NCBI RefSeq assembly: GCF_000633515.1
Contig: NZ_AYMP01000016.1
Coordinates: 203,417-267,416 of the forward strand
Length of the DNA stretch: 64,000 bases
Direction: 5' to 3'
Source: Morganella morganii H1r
Lineage (GTDB): Bacteria > Pseudomonadota > Gammaproteobacteria > Enterobacterales > Enterobacteriaceae
In this document: piece by piece, positions 1-9,166 of the stretch
Numbering within the stretch: position 1 is the first letter of the stretch
Layout: each line of letters starts with the position of its first letter
Notes under the pieces: model-generated
The model's database searches: none
The model's input: only the letters and a program-made list of their open reading frames with translations
What the model was told of the DNA's origin: nothing
Made by a program: the position numbers and the translations under genes

Positions 1-1107
1 CATCCACAACGGGGTTTCGCCGTTGGCTCTTTTCACTTTTTTCGAGATCAGCGGCAGGATATCCCGCGACAGTACAGAGCTGATGGCGTTGGCATCAGAG
101 GCCACCATCGACAGTGTGGCGGCAAACATCGACGCGAGGATCACCCCGACAAACCCGGCCGGCAGATATTTCAGTGTCAGCATGGAGTAGATTTGTGTCT
201 GCTGATCTGCAGGGACATCCGGGATCAGCAGCGGAGCGGCCCACATCGGCGCAAACAGGATCAGCGGCCAGACCAGATAGAGAGACGCAGACAGGATCAT
301 CGCGCGGCGTGCCTGTTTACCGTCCGGTGAGGCGATAAAGCGGGATGCGAGGTTCCAGGTGCCGCCGTTATAGCTGAGGAAACAGACAAACGCGAAGCTG
401 GCAAAAAACAGCGGGCTGTACTGGCCGTTAAACCAGTCACTGTTACCGGCAGGCAATCTGTCCCACATATCCAGATAGTTGGTACCGATATCCCCGAGCT
501 GAGACTGCACCACGAAGAACATAATGATCCCCGCAGCAATCCCGACCAGGAACTGGAAAAAGTCATTCATGGTATCGGCCCACAACCCGCCGACGGTGAC
601 ATAAATCATCGCCACCACGCCGGAAATCAGCACACCGTAAATCACCGGAATACCGGTAAAACCATAGAACAACACGCCGATCGCCGCGTATTTCCCGGCA
701 GTATCCAGCAGTTTCAGCAGCACGCCCAGCCAGGCGATCACCTGCTGGGTTTTAATATCATAACGGATTTTCAGATATTCGGTCGGTGACTGTACCTGCA
801 ACGCATCACGCAGCCGCGCCCAGCGGGGAACAATCAGCCACGCACCGAGCAGACAGGCGATAGTCACGTTCAGCGCCCACCAGACATACAGGTTAAACCC
901 GGTCGCATAGGCAAGGGCGGCATAACCGGTAAACACCACGCCGGAATAACCGGACACATGATGGGAAATCCCGGCCAGCCACCAGGGCAGACCACCGCCC
1001 GCGACATAAAAATCGTTAGTGCCTTTAACACGACGGTAAGCATTTAAACCGATACCTATCATGATAATGAAGAAAAGTGAGAGTGTTATCCAGTCCGGCG
1101 TTTGCAT
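1..1107 (-). CDS. Sodium:solute symporter (SSS family), C-terminus cut by the window edge
   Basis: An open frame of 369 codons runs from an ATG at 1107 to the window edge without a stop, so the C-terminus is missing. The protein begins MQTPDWITLSLFFIIMIGIG and shows repeated hydrophobic helices with SSS-family features: GYSGVVFTGYAALAYATGFN in helix 2, ADTMNDFFQF in the middle and ASMFAATLSMVASDANAISS near the visible end. Members use the sodium gradient to import sugars, sialic acids or carboxylates. It diverges from a ROK-family regulator, and ROK proteins usually sense sugars, so a sugar-related substrate is a reasonable inference. The substrate cannot be read from sequence. Confidence 0.88.
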   Translation of the reverse strand, partial: MQTPDWITLSLFFIIMIGIGLNAYRRVKGTNDFYVAGGGLPWWLAGISHHVSGYSGVVFTGYAALAYATGFNLYVWWALNVTIACLLGAWLIVPRWARLRDALQVQSPTEYLKIRYDIKTQQVIAWLGVLLKLLDTAGKYAAIGVLFYGFTGIPVIYGVLISGVVAMIYVTVGGLWADTMNDFFQFLVGIAAGIIMFFVVQSQLGDIGTNYLDMWDRLPAGNSDWFNGQYSPLFFASFAFVCFLSYNGGTWNLASRFIASPDGKQARRAMILSASLYLVWPLILFAPMWAAPLLIPDVPADQQTQIYSMLTLKYLPAGFVGVILASMFAATLSMVASDANAISSVLSRDILPLISKKVKRANGETPLWM

Positions 1108-1221
1108 CTTATTGATTCCTTATAATTATTTTGTCATCAACATCTACAGTAAAACGGGGAATTGCGGGTACTGACATAAAATGGATAATCGGCAGCAGAG
1201 AACTGCTGATCCTGACTGTAC

Positions 1222-1271
1222 ATTAATAACACACACTGTAAATATATTTAATTCCACTGTATGTTATTAAT
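1222..1271. promoter_or_regulatory. Inverted repeat in the divergent symporter/ROK promoter region
   Basis: The 333-base gap 1108-1440 between the divergent symporter and ROK genes must hold both promoters. It contains a perfect 10-bp inverted repeat, ATTAATAACA at 1222-1231 and TGTTATTAAT at 1262-1271, around an AT-rich centre. A ROK operator is a natural reading, but nothing in the sequence proves that the regulator binds here. I see no other gene in the gap. Confidence 0.35.
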
Positions 1272-1440
1272 TCGATCTGACTCACAATTCAACAACACAC
1301 GCAGGGCACATCAACAGCGATTTATCCGGCAGATAATGTGTGATACATATAGGGTAATCACACCACCCACTATTGACTTATCAGATAAACAGCTGAAAAT
1401 CAGTCTGTTCCTCACTCACTGAACCGGAAAGCAGATCATT

Positions 1441-2592
1441 ATGGTGAAACCGTCTCTTTCGTCAGAACGTAAACAGCATCTGTTCCGGCAAATTCTGGAC
1501 GGATACAAAATGCAGGCCGTGATCACCCGTAAAGGGCTCGCGATCACTAACAAGCTGCGCCCGGCGACGGTGACACAGCTGATCGGCGAAATGATCCAGA
1601 GCGGCATTATTGCTGAGGACACCATTAATCACCAGCCCGGACCGGGGCGCCCGGAAGTCGGTATTATTCCGGATTTCCGGTTACTGACGGCTATTTTTAT
1701 CTGCATTGATGCCCGCAATATCACGGCGTCGCTGGTGGATATCCGGGGTGTGGTTCTCGCCGGTGTACACCAGCCGGTTCACGATGATAATGCTGACAGT
1801 GATACACTCCTGAACTGTTTTCGGACACTGATCAGCCGTCTGCTGCAAAATTGCCGGGCGGACACCCGGGTGCAGGGGATTATTATCTCGCTGCCGGGGG
1901 TTATGGACGCGGAACATTGCCACTGGCTCTACACCAACCGCTGGCCGAAAGCCCGCCATATGGATTTATCACGGCTGGCTGCAGAGTTTTCCATTCCTGT
2001 CTGCCTGGTGAAAAACTTACAGGCGGAGCTGAATGCCTTTATCCTCGAAAATAGTGACCTGTCCGCCAGACGTGTGCTGTATGTCCACTGGGGGGAAGGG
2101 ATTGGCGCGGCGAGCTATTCAAAACAGCAGATAAATGCCAACCAGCAGGGGCTGTTCGGCGAGCTCGGGCAGCTGACGTTCGGTAATTCACAGACGATTG
2201 AGCAGATGTTTTCGTTGTCCGCACTGCGCGGTGTACTGAGTGAAGCGCTGCCCGGCGATTTAAGCAATGAACGGGCAGCGGCAAAAACATTACAGCATGC
2301 GGATATTACCGTTATTCCGTGCCTGAAAACAGCGGCGGATATCTGGGGGCGGGTACTGGCAAATATCTATTTTATTCTGTTCCCGGATGTCATTATTTTC
2401 TCAGGCCCCTTCACGCACAATGAGGCATTATTCCGGGAAATCACCACGGGGTTCAGTCAGCATGTCCCGGATTATTTTGAGCAGAATGTCACATTCATCA
2501 TCAACCACAAATCCTATATGAATGAAATGCACGGTGCATTATCCCCGTTCTTTGATGCGCTGGTGGCGGAATATTGCCATCAGGGGAGTTAA
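1441..2592 (+). CDS. ROK-family transcriptional regulator lacking the usual zinc motif
   Basis: 383 residues, the usual size for NagC/Mlc-type ROK repressors. Residues about 10-60 form a winged helix-turn-helix (RQILDGYKMQAVITRKGLAI ... TVTQLIGEMIQSGII). The GPGRPEVGI linker leads to a sugar-kinase-like domain with VHWGEGIGAASY and GELGQLTFGN. ROK proteins normally carry a CxCGxxGCxE zinc site just after the GExGH motif; here that stretch is GELGQLTFGNSQTIEQMF, with neither the cysteines nor the histidine. The protein is therefore a divergent ROK member whose effector site may be altered. It probably controls the divergent symporter. The ATG at 1441 follows a GGAAAG. Confidence 0.85.
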   Translation: MVKPSLSSERKQHLFRQILDGYKMQAVITRKGLAITNKLRPATVTQLIGEMIQSGIIAEDTINHQPGPGRPEVGIIPDFRLLTAIFICIDARNITASLVDIRGVVLAGVHQPVHDDNADSDTLLNCFRTLISRLLQNCRADTRVQGIIISLPGVMDAEHCHWLYTNRWPKARHMDLSRLAAEFSIPVCLVKNLQAELNAFILENSDLSARRVLYVHWGEGIGAASYSKQQINANQQGLFGELGQLTFGNSQTIEQMFSLSALRGVLSEALPGDLSNERAAAKTLQHADITVIPCLKTAADIWGRVLANIYFILFPDVIIFSGPFTHNEALFREITTGFSQHVPDYFEQNVTFIINHKSYMNEMHGALSPFFDALVAEYCHQGS

Positions 2593-2815
2593 TCAGCGAA
2601 TAACCTGAACAGAGCGGATTTTTTTACCGTAATTAGCCACATCTTTTTCCGCTCTCTTCTGTATGAGATTTACCACTGAAATATAGTAAACCGGATGAAA
2701 AAAACATCAAAGAGACACTGAGCAATACTTAACTTGATTTTGCGCCATAACGGCGAATAATGGGGAGGGTAAAATTCACAGATACACGCAGTTGTTTATT
2801 CTCCGGGGTTTTTTC

Positions 2816-3808
2816 ATGGTCAGTGGTTTATTTATCGGCATCCTGTTCGGCGGGTTGCTCCAGTCAGGTCAGTTCTGTTTTGTTTCCGGATTCAGAAACA
2901 TTCTTTACCAGCGAAATACCCGGTTTCTCACCGCACTGCTGATTGCGGTCACTATTCAGTCCGTTGGTTTCTTTGCCCTGGAATCTGCCGGATTATTACA
3001 CATACCGGAAGGAAATCTGCCAATCACCGCCACACTTGCCGGTGGTTTTGTATTTGGTGCAGGTATGGTGCTGGCCGGTTGCTGCGGCAGCGGCGCATGG
3101 TTTCGTTCCGGCGAAGGATTAACCGGCACCTGGATTGCCTTATTTGCCTTTGTTGTCACCATGGCCGCCGCTCAGAAAGGCAGCCTGAAACATTGGTTTG
3201 AACCCTTACTACAGCATCCCGCTCAACCGGATACAATTTATAAAACGCTGGATATTTCCCCGTGGTTTCTGGTCGTGTTTTTAATTATTCTCACTGCCGG
3301 ATTACTGATTTATCAGCATTACCATCCCCGCTATACATCACCTTCACAGGGGCGGTTTAATTATCTGCCGCTGAATATCACCGGTCTTCTGATCGGTATT
3401 CTCGGGATTATTGCCTGGGTTTTCAGCGCTGAAGCCGGACGTAATTTCGGCTATGGTGTTGCCGTTCCTTCCGGCAATGTTATTCAGTATCTGATCACAG
3501 GGCAGCAGCGTTATTTTAACTGGGGAACCTTATTTGTTATCGGTATTTTCGCCGGTTCAATGATAAGTGCGATTATCCGCAAAGAATTCAGATTAACACT
3601 TCCGCCTGATGGTATTACTGTCGTCAAACGGCTGATCGGCGGGATTGTGATGGGAGCAGGGGCAACACTGGCAGGCGGCTGTACCGTCACAAATTCTCTT
3701 GTGGCAACCGCTTATTTCTCCTGGCAGGGATGGATTTCGACATTCATGATTATGGCCGGTGTCTGGTTGACCAGTTATTTCTTCCGTGCAGGACAATGTC
3801 GTTTATAG
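2816..3808 (+). CDS. YeeE/YedE (TsuA-type) thiosulfate-uptake membrane protein
   Basis: 330 residues, almost entirely hydrophobic, with the two-fold repeated architecture of YeeE/YedE sulfur transporters. Each half contains a conserved cysteine-glycine loop: GGLLQSGQFCFVSGFRN near the start, GAGMVLAGCCGSGAWFRSGE mid-first-half, and GAGATLAGGCTVTNSLVATA in the second half. In characterised TsuA such cysteines pass thiosulfate across the membrane. The ATG at 2816 is preferred over a TTG at 2792 because it is preceded by CCGGGG at a normal distance. A rhodanese lipoprotein starts 8 bases downstream, so the pair forms a probable thiosulfate import and sulfur-transfer operon. Confidence 0.88.
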   Translation: MVSGLFIGILFGGLLQSGQFCFVSGFRNILYQRNTRFLTALLIAVTIQSVGFFALESAGLLHIPEGNLPITATLAGGFVFGAGMVLAGCCGSGAWFRSGEGLTGTWIALFAFVVTMAAAQKGSLKHWFEPLLQHPAQPDTIYKTLDISPWFLVVFLIILTAGLLIYQHYHPRYTSPSQGRFNYLPLNITGLLIGILGIIAWVFSAEAGRNFGYGVAVPSGNVIQYLITGQQRYFNWGTLFVIGIFAGSMISAIIRKEFRLTLPPDGITVVKRLIGGIVMGAGATLAGGCTVTNSLVATAYFSWQGWISTFMIMAGVWLTSYFFRAGQCRL

Positions 3809-3816
3809 GATCACAT

Positions 3817-5187
3817 ATGAAAACAAAATCACTCTTTCTTTTGATACCGCTATTACTGTCCGGTTGTGACCAGACGGTGGTAAAAGAGATCGGTATTGAA
3901 GAATTATCGGAGAACCTGAACAACCCGCAATACATTATTATTGATACCCGGCCGGACAGTTTATATTTCGGCTTTAAAGATAAAGGCGCGACCCGCGGCG
4001 GCCATATTAAAGGTGCAATGCAGTTTACCACCGGCTGGCTGGATTTTATTGACGAAAACAAATTTGATACTTTTGTGGAAGAAAAGGGGATTACCAAAGA
4101 AAAAACCCTGATATTTTACGACAGTGACCCGGATTCCCTGGAACGTATTACCGCCGAATTTGCTGCCAAAGGTTTTCAGGTCAGGGCATTTAAATCCTTT
4201 ATCCAATACAGCAATTCTGATCTGCCGATGGATAAATACCCGAATTATTTTCTGAGTGTTTCGCCGGCATGGGTTCAGGCTGCACTGAACGGCGAAAAAC
4301 CGGAAAGTTATACCCGTGATCAAAAACCGGTGATATTTGAAGTGTCGTGGGGGGATGCGGAACAATCTAAATCCTATGCAACGCATATTAAAGGCGCTTT
4401 CCATTTTAATACCGACTGGATAGAAAACGCGCCGGTCTGGAATTTATCAGAACCCGACGTTATCAAAAATAATCTGCTGAAAAACGGGATCCGCAAAGAT
4501 ACCCCGGTTGTCGTCTATTCTGAAAATCAGATGGCAGCATTGCGGGTATTATGGGCATTGAAATGGGCCGGTGTTGAAGATGTCCGTTTCCTGAACGGCG
4601 GGTTAAATGCCTGGGTTGATGCGGAATTACCGACGGAAACCACTCTGAATATTCCGGTACCGGTTGCAGATTTCGGCGCGGAAATTCCGGTTAATCCGCA
4701 GGTCACTATTGCTATGCCGGCGGAAGCCATACAAGGTCAGAAATCCGGTCTTAAACTGATCAGCAACCGGACATGGGATGAATATACCGGCAAAATCTCC
4801 GGTTATGACTATATTCCGCGCAAAGGGGAACCAGCCGGGGCGATATGGGGATTCGGCGGTAAAAATTCGAATGATATGTCCGATTACTATGACCCGGACG
4901 GCACATTACGTAATCCGGACGAGATTTTTGCTTTATGGAAAACGCAGGGTATTGAACCGACTGACCAGGTCGCGTTTTATTGCGGCACCGGCTGGCGGGC
5001 CAGTGTTTCCTGGTTTATGACGCAACTGGCGGGCTGGGAAAACAGCCGGATTTATGACGGCGGCTGGAATGCCTGGCAGATGGACCCGACATTACCGGTA
5101 TTAAATAATATTCAGAGCCAAAAACCGGCAGCACTGAATGATTATGGTGAAATAATTAAAAAACCGGGCCAATCCTGCAAAAGCTAA
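3817..5187 (+). CDS. Three-rhodanese-domain sulfurtransferase lipoprotein (YnjE-like)
   Basis: 456 residues from the ATG at 3817; an upstream in-frame start would lie inside the transporter gene. The N-terminus is a lipoprotein signal with lipobox LLSGC. Three rhodanese domains follow. The catalytic loop reads FYDSDPDSLER in the first and VVYSENQMAALR in the second, both without the active cysteine, and FYCGTGWRAS in the third, which keeps it. E. coli YnjE shows the same one-active-domain pattern and CGTGWR loop. The expected activity is thiosulfate:acceptor sulfur transfer at the outer face of the envelope, beside the thiosulfate channel encoded just upstream. Confidence 0.88.
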   Translation: MKTKSLFLLIPLLLSGCDQTVVKEIGIEELSENLNNPQYIIIDTRPDSLYFGFKDKGATRGGHIKGAMQFTTGWLDFIDENKFDTFVEEKGITKEKTLIFYDSDPDSLERITAEFAAKGFQVRAFKSFIQYSNSDLPMDKYPNYFLSVSPAWVQAALNGEKPESYTRDQKPVIFEVSWGDAEQSKSYATHIKGAFHFNTDWIENAPVWNLSEPDVIKNNLLKNGIRKDTPVVVYSENQMAALRVLWALKWAGVEDVRFLNGGLNAWVDAELPTETTLNIPVPVADFGAEIPVNPQVTIAMPAEAIQGQKSGLKLISNRTWDEYTGKISGYDYIPRKGEPAGAIWGFGGKNSNDMSDYYDPDGTLRNPDEIFALWKTQGIEPTDQVAFYCGTGWRASVSWFMTQLAGWENSRIYDGGWNAWQMDPTLPVLNNIQSQKPAALNDYGEIIKKPGQSCKS

Positions 5188-5200
5188 CGATGACTGAAAA

Positions 5201-5231
5201 ACCGGCTTCTGCTGATATAACGGAAGCCGGT
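5201..5231 (-). terminator. Hairpin between rhodanese and VF530 genes
   Basis: ACCGGCTTC at 5201-5209 pairs with GAAGCCGGT at 5223-5231. Read on the minus strand the stem is followed by a short T run, so it can end transcription of the VF530 gene; it may also work for the convergent rhodanese gene. Confidence 0.7.
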
Positions 5232-5244
5232 GATATCCGGTAAT

Positions 5245-5511
5245 TTACCATGGACCTTCCGGCCAGATACTGTCTGTTTTTTTAGCCGTATCATCATCCA
5301 GTGAATCAAGATATAAGTTCTCAACCTCGGTACGTGCCCAGGGGGTGCGGCGGAGAAATTTCAGACTTGATTTTACGCTGGGGTCATTCTTAAAGCAGTT
5401 AATATTGATTAACTTACCCAGCTTTGCCCAGCCATATTTTGCAACCAGTGCATTAACCTGCATTTCAAGAGTAACGCCATGCAGCGGGTCGTTGGATTTG
5501 TGGGCTGTCAT
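5245..5511 (-). CDS. VF530 family (DUF2132) small DNA-binding-type protein
   Basis: 88 residues beginning [18 protein letters not shown]. The motifs [35 protein letters not shown] and TPWAR are the hallmark of the VF530/DUF2132 family of small helical proteins, described from a structure as double-stranded-DNA binding. The start at 5511 is chosen because family members begin there and AGGA lies upstream; extending to 5574 would add a non-conserved tail. Its cellular role is not established. It stands alone, convergent with the rhodanese gene. Confidence 0.9.
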   Translation of the reverse strand: MTAHKSNDPLHGVTLEMQVNALVAKYGWAKLGKLININCFKNDPSVKSSLKFLRRTPWARTEVENLYLDSLDDDTAKKTDSIWPEGPW

Positions 5512-5766
5512 GAATGAATATCCTGTTATTTTACCTGAGCAGGGAAGGATACCGTAAACTCCGGAACATAACAATTATCCCTCCCGGCAGACTCATTCCG
5601 TATTACTTCAGGGTCTGCATTCTTCCGTTAACCTCCTTTTATGACTTCAAACATAAGATAATGCAGCAAATATAGCCGCTAATTACCGCATGGAACGTAT
5701 GGTTGAATGATTGAGGTTATGGTTGAATAACAGTATTAATTAACATTCATACGATAAAGGCTAAAA

Positions 5767-6567
5767 ATGACAGACTTCAGCAAATATAAAAAAACACTCG
5801 ATAAGCTAGACTATTATGTTTATGCATTATGTGAAATAAAAGAAAATCTCCGGGTTCCGTTTTATATCGGTAAAGGGAAAAATAGCCGCTGTCTGGCCCA
5901 CATCAGCGATGCCATGGCAGAAGTAGCTGATAATGCTGAAGATATATCTAATGAAAAACTAAAGCGCATTAAAGAGCTTTACGAAGAAAATCGTCTCGGT
6001 ATCGATATATTGTCTCACGGACTTGACTCTGAAACTGCATTTATGGTCGAAACCACGTGTATTGACCTCATCGGAATTAAAGGATTGACTAATAAAATTA
6101 ACGGGAAAAAGAGTCCCGGTAATGATATTTATAAAACACAGGGAAGGTTAACTATTGAAGAAGCGGCTTCATGGTATTCTGGTGAGCCGACTGAGGTTTC
6201 AAAAGAAGATAAAGGACTTGTATTCATTTTAAACAAACTCTACCGGTTTGATATGACTGAGCAGGAATTGTTCGAAGCAACCCGTGGTGTCTGGCACAAT
6301 CCGCCGCGCAATGATGAATCCCTGAAATATGCTTACGCTGTTTACAACAACATTGTAAAAGAAGTATATGAAATTCATGGTTGGATTAAAGCCGGTACTC
6401 AGGAATATTTTACAAGGAAAGTCAGCCGTGACAGTAATCGCTGGGAATTTATCGGCAGAAAAGCAGAGCAGTCTATACGCGATAAATATGTCGGAAAAAT
6501 AATCAACTATGACCGGAGTTATGGCTCGCCATTCGTTAAAGTGGGAAACACTCCGGTCGGTAAATGA
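5767..6567 (+). CDS. GIY-YIG domain protein of the LEM-3-like/COG3680 type
   Basis: 266 residues. The N-terminal third is a GIY-YIG nuclease-like domain: YYVYALCEIKENLRVPFYIG carries the two strand motifs, KGKNSRCLAHI supplies the conserved arginine helix, and FMVETTCIDLIG supplies the catalytic-type glutamate. The C-terminal part (about residues 155-266) has no family I can name; it includes WHNPPRNDESLKYAYAVYNN and ends in a KVSRDSNRWEFIGRKA segment. The gene stands alone in AT-rich DNA between core genes, which suggests acquisition. A nuclease function is inferred from the fold; its target and role are unknown. Confidence 0.8.
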   Translation: MTDFSKYKKTLDKLDYYVYALCEIKENLRVPFYIGKGKNSRCLAHISDAMAEVADNAEDISNEKLKRIKELYEENRLGIDILSHGLDSETAFMVETTCIDLIGIKGLTNKINGKKSPGNDIYKTQGRLTIEEAASWYSGEPTEVSKEDKGLVFILNKLYRFDMTEQELFEATRGVWHNPPRNDESLKYAYAVYNNIVKEVYEIHGWIKAGTQEYFTRKVSRDSNRWEFIGRKAEQSIRDKYVGKIINYDRSYGSPFVKVGNTPVGK

Positions 6568-6597
6568 TGAAAACCAATAACTAATTTGTACAGTATC

Positions 6598-6630
6598 CGT
6601 GAACTGACGGATATTGTACATCAGTTCACG
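6598..6630. repeat. Inverted repeat in the 400-base gap before roxA
   Basis: The gap 6568-6967 contains no credible gene. It holds a perfect 10-bp inverted repeat, CGTGAACTGA at 6598-6607 and TCAGTTCACG at 6621-6630, about 30 bases after the GIY-YIG stop. It may terminate that transcript although no clear T run follows. The rest of the gap is AT-rich and presumably contains the roxA promoter. Confidence 0.5.
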
Positions 6631-6967
6631 TTACCGGATAGGAGAGCAGGGAACGCCAATGAACGATATAACACATTGATATTATTGCATCTAATCATCA
6701 CTAGGATCTCCTGCATTTCATTTAACATAATATACATTATGCGAACAAATGTATAAAATAACGAAATCAGGCATTCCGCCAGGTTAATCATGCTGGTTCA
6801 TTTATCGTGGATAACGATTTCTTGTCTCCGGCCATCCGGCAACTGAATCATTACAGACCACAAATCTCCCCGTAAAGTTATCGACCTGCATTTGACCCCA
6901 AACAAAAATATGACAGCGCATTACTTCTATAATTACCGCTTATTTACTCTCATATAGATGTGGTCAC

Positions 6968-8089
6968 ATGGTTAACAAACTGAATCTTAACTGGCCTGAA
7001 TTTTTAGAAAAATACTGGCAGAAAAAACCTGTTGTACTGAAAAATGCATTTCCTGATTTTGCCGACCCTATCACGCCGGATGAGCTGGCCGGCCTGGCCA
7101 TGGAGCCGGAAGTTGACAGCCGCCTGGTCAGCTTCATTGATAACAAATGGGAAGCGAGTCACGGTCCGTTTGAGGACTACAGCCAATTAGGCGAAAAAGG
7201 ATGGTCACTGCTGGTACAGGCTGTCAACCATTGGCATATGCCGGCTGCAGAATTGGTAAAACCGTTCCGTGTGCTGCCTGAGTGGCGTCTTGATGACCTG
7301 ATGATTTCCTACTCAGTGCCCGGCGGTGGTGTCGGACCGCATATTGATAACTATGATGTCTTCATCATCCAGGGTATGGGTCGCCGCCGCTGGCGTGTGG
7401 GTGACGCCCTTCCCATGCGTCAGTTCTGCGCTCATCCGGCATTACTGCATGTCGATCCGTTTGAACCGATTATTGATGTGGAAATGGCGCCGGGCGATAT
7501 TCTGTATATTCCGCCTGGATTCCCTCACGATGGTTTCACCTTCGAAGATACCATGAACTATTCTGTCGGCTTTCGCGGACCGACCGGACGTGATCTGCTG
7601 AGCAGCTTTGCAGACTACGCACTGGAACAGGATCTGGGAGGCGTCAATTATGGCGATCCTGACCTGAAAGTACGTGAAAACTCAGGCTCAATGGAATCTT
7701 ATGAGGTTGAACGCCTGCGTGAAATGATGATTGAGATGATCAACAAGCCCGGTGATTTCGAACAGTGGTTAGGCCGTTTTGCAACTACCCCGCGCCATGA
7801 GCTGGATATTGCACCTTCGGAACCGCCGTATGAGCCGGAAGAAGTACTGAGTGCTCTGAATGCCGGCGAAAAACTGATACGACTGAGCGGACTGCGTGTT
7901 CTGCGTATCGGGGAACATTTCTTCGTTAATACCGAAGGCTGGATGACCACCGAAATGAAAGGTGCGGATACATTGTGCCGGTTAACAGAAGTCGGCGTGA
8001 ATGAACTCGGTGAAGCACTGGAGAACCCGGTTTTTGTTGCGGAATTAACCGAATTTATCAATCAGGGATATTGGTATTTCGAAGAATAA
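6968..8089 (+). CDS. roxA: Ribosomal protein L16 arginine 3-hydroxylase
   Basis: 373 residues, the same length as E. coli RoxA (YcfD). This JmjC-type Fe(II)/2-oxoglutarate oxygenase hydroxylates an arginine of ribosomal protein L16. The iron triad is visible as H125 and D127 in GVGPHIDNYDVF and H187 in IPPGFPHDGFTF, and GRRRW follows the first pair as in the known enzyme. The C-terminal region (about 210-373) is the dimerisation and winged-helix part. It is a single-gene unit ended by a strong terminator. Confidence 0.96.
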   Translation: MVNKLNLNWPEFLEKYWQKKPVVLKNAFPDFADPITPDELAGLAMEPEVDSRLVSFIDNKWEASHGPFEDYSQLGEKGWSLLVQAVNHWHMPAAELVKPFRVLPEWRLDDLMISYSVPGGGVGPHIDNYDVFIIQGMGRRRWRVGDALPMRQFCAHPALLHVDPFEPIIDVEMAPGDILYIPPGFPHDGFTFEDTMNYSVGFRGPTGRDLLSSFADYALEQDLGGVNYGDPDLKVRENSGSMESYEVERLREMMIEMINKPGDFEQWLGRFATTPRHELDIAPSEPPYEPEEVLSALNAGEKLIRLSGLRVLRIGEHFFVNTEGWMTTEMKGADTLCRLTEVGVNELGEALENPVFVAELTEFINQGYWYFEE

Positions 8090-8107
8090 GTCACATCAGC
8101 CTGACAA

Positions 8108-8137
8108 GATAAAACACCCGCTGACGGGTGTTTTATC
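8108..8137 (+). terminator. roxA terminator
   Basis: A perfect 13-bp stem, GATAAAACACCCG at 8108-8120 and CGGGTGTTTTATC at 8125-8137, with a CTGA loop. It lies 18 bases after the roxA stop, and the T-rich right arm makes a rho-independent terminator. Confidence 0.9.
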
Positions 8138-8232
8138 TCAGCGTTTCAAAAACCTCTCGTTCACTACGCTCAGCCATGATAAATTGGCCGGATGTCCATC
8201 CCCAAATATTTCCTTTTTTATGAGATAGTTCA

Positions 8233-8640
8233 ATGAGTAAGAGTGGAAGAAACTATACAAAAGAAAAAATAAAACAGCGCCATATAGCAAATAAAAAAAG
8301 AAAACACCCTATTCGTATTTTTATCAGAAGTTGGGATTTTTGGGGTAAATCCTGCCTTGGCCTTTTTGTTTTTGGCATGTTTATTTATTCATCAAATGAC
8401 AATGTAACCATTCATTTTTTATGGATAATCTATGCCTGCATTTGCTTACCTTTATTTCCGTTTGCTAAAAAATGCAGTGATGATGTCCTTCGTCATTATT
8501 TTTCAGAATCAACATTTGAGGATGTTATTAATGGTAGTAGCCCCCGGGGGCTTGGCGGATTGTATCTGATGCTCATTATTCCTTTTATCATCCCGCTGGC
8601 AGCGGGATACTTTGTATATCAGATTATAAATTACAAATGA
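8233..8640 (+). CDS. Small membrane protein of unknown function
   Basis: 135 residues that I do not recognise. The first 30 are strongly basic (KEKIKQRHIANKKRKHPIR) and should stay in the cytoplasm. Three hydrophobic segments follow: about 42-55 (SCLGLFVFGMFIY), 60-78 (IHFLWIIYACICLPLFPF) and 113-132 (LYLMLIIPFIIPLAAGYFVY). Codon use is AT-rich compared with neighbouring roxA. It sits alone between the roxA terminator and a convergent acetyltransferase. Basic N-terminus plus three helices would fit many small inner-membrane proteins; no role can be assigned. Confidence 0.6.
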   Translation: MSKSGRNYTKEKIKQRHIANKKRKHPIRIFIRSWDFWGKSCLGLFVFGMFIYSSNDNVTIHFLWIIYACICLPLFPFAKKCSDDVLRHYFSESTFEDVINGSSPRGLGGLYLMLIIPFIIPLAAGYFVYQIINYK

Positions 8641-8653
8641 AATCTATCGATAT

Positions 8654-9139
8654 TTAATCATGCCCATCTGTATGATCTGAAAACAACCGGAATCGCCGAA
8701 AATCCACACCATCATAGTTAACAGATCCATCCGGCTGAAATCCGTAACGTGTTATAAACCGGGAAACTTTCCGGGATAATGGTAATAAAATGGTGATACT
8801 GGTTAAGTGCATTTTATCAAATGCGTGGCGGATAATTTCATCACAGATGATTTTTCCCGTTCCCCAGAAATCAGGATGAAGTACCAGTGCCAGGTCAGCG
8901 TCATCACCTTCTTTCTGAAGCCCTCCCCAGCCTGCAAATATATCGTCGATCACAAATGCCCAAGGGCCATATCCGTTAATGTCCCACTGAGCGTCTTTTT
9001 CTTTTGCCCAGCAGCGGCTTTTTTCATCATCAAAATCCGGGCTGCCCAGCGGCATTTGCTGTAAAACTTTCGGGTGATTATTCAGTGCCGTGATATCGGC
9101 CGGTTTTATCTGAGTGAGCCGTTTAAATTCTAAGTGCAT
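8654..9139 (-). CDS. GNAT-family N-acetyltransferase
   Basis: 161 residues with a RimJ-like GNAT layout: EFKRLTQIKPADITALNNHP at the start, then IDDIFAGWGGLQKEGDDADL for the central strands, LVLHPDFWGTGKIICDEIIR as the acetyl-CoA binding loop and helix, and FITRYGFQPDG as the usual motif near the C-terminus. The acceptor substrate cannot be deduced. The gene is monocistronic on the minus strand, separated from mgtA by a long hairpin, and convergent with the small membrane protein. Confidence 0.8.
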   Translation of the reverse strand: MHLEFKRLTQIKPADITALNNHPKVLQQMPLGSPDFDDEKSRCWAKEKDAQWDINGYGPWAFVIDDIFAGWGGLQKEGDDADLALVLHPDFWGTGKIICDEIIRHAFDKMHLTSITILLPLSRKVSRFITRYGFQPDGSVNYDGVDFRRFRLFSDHTDGHD

Positions 9140-9166
9140 AGTATTCCTTTTATTCTGATGCTCTGA

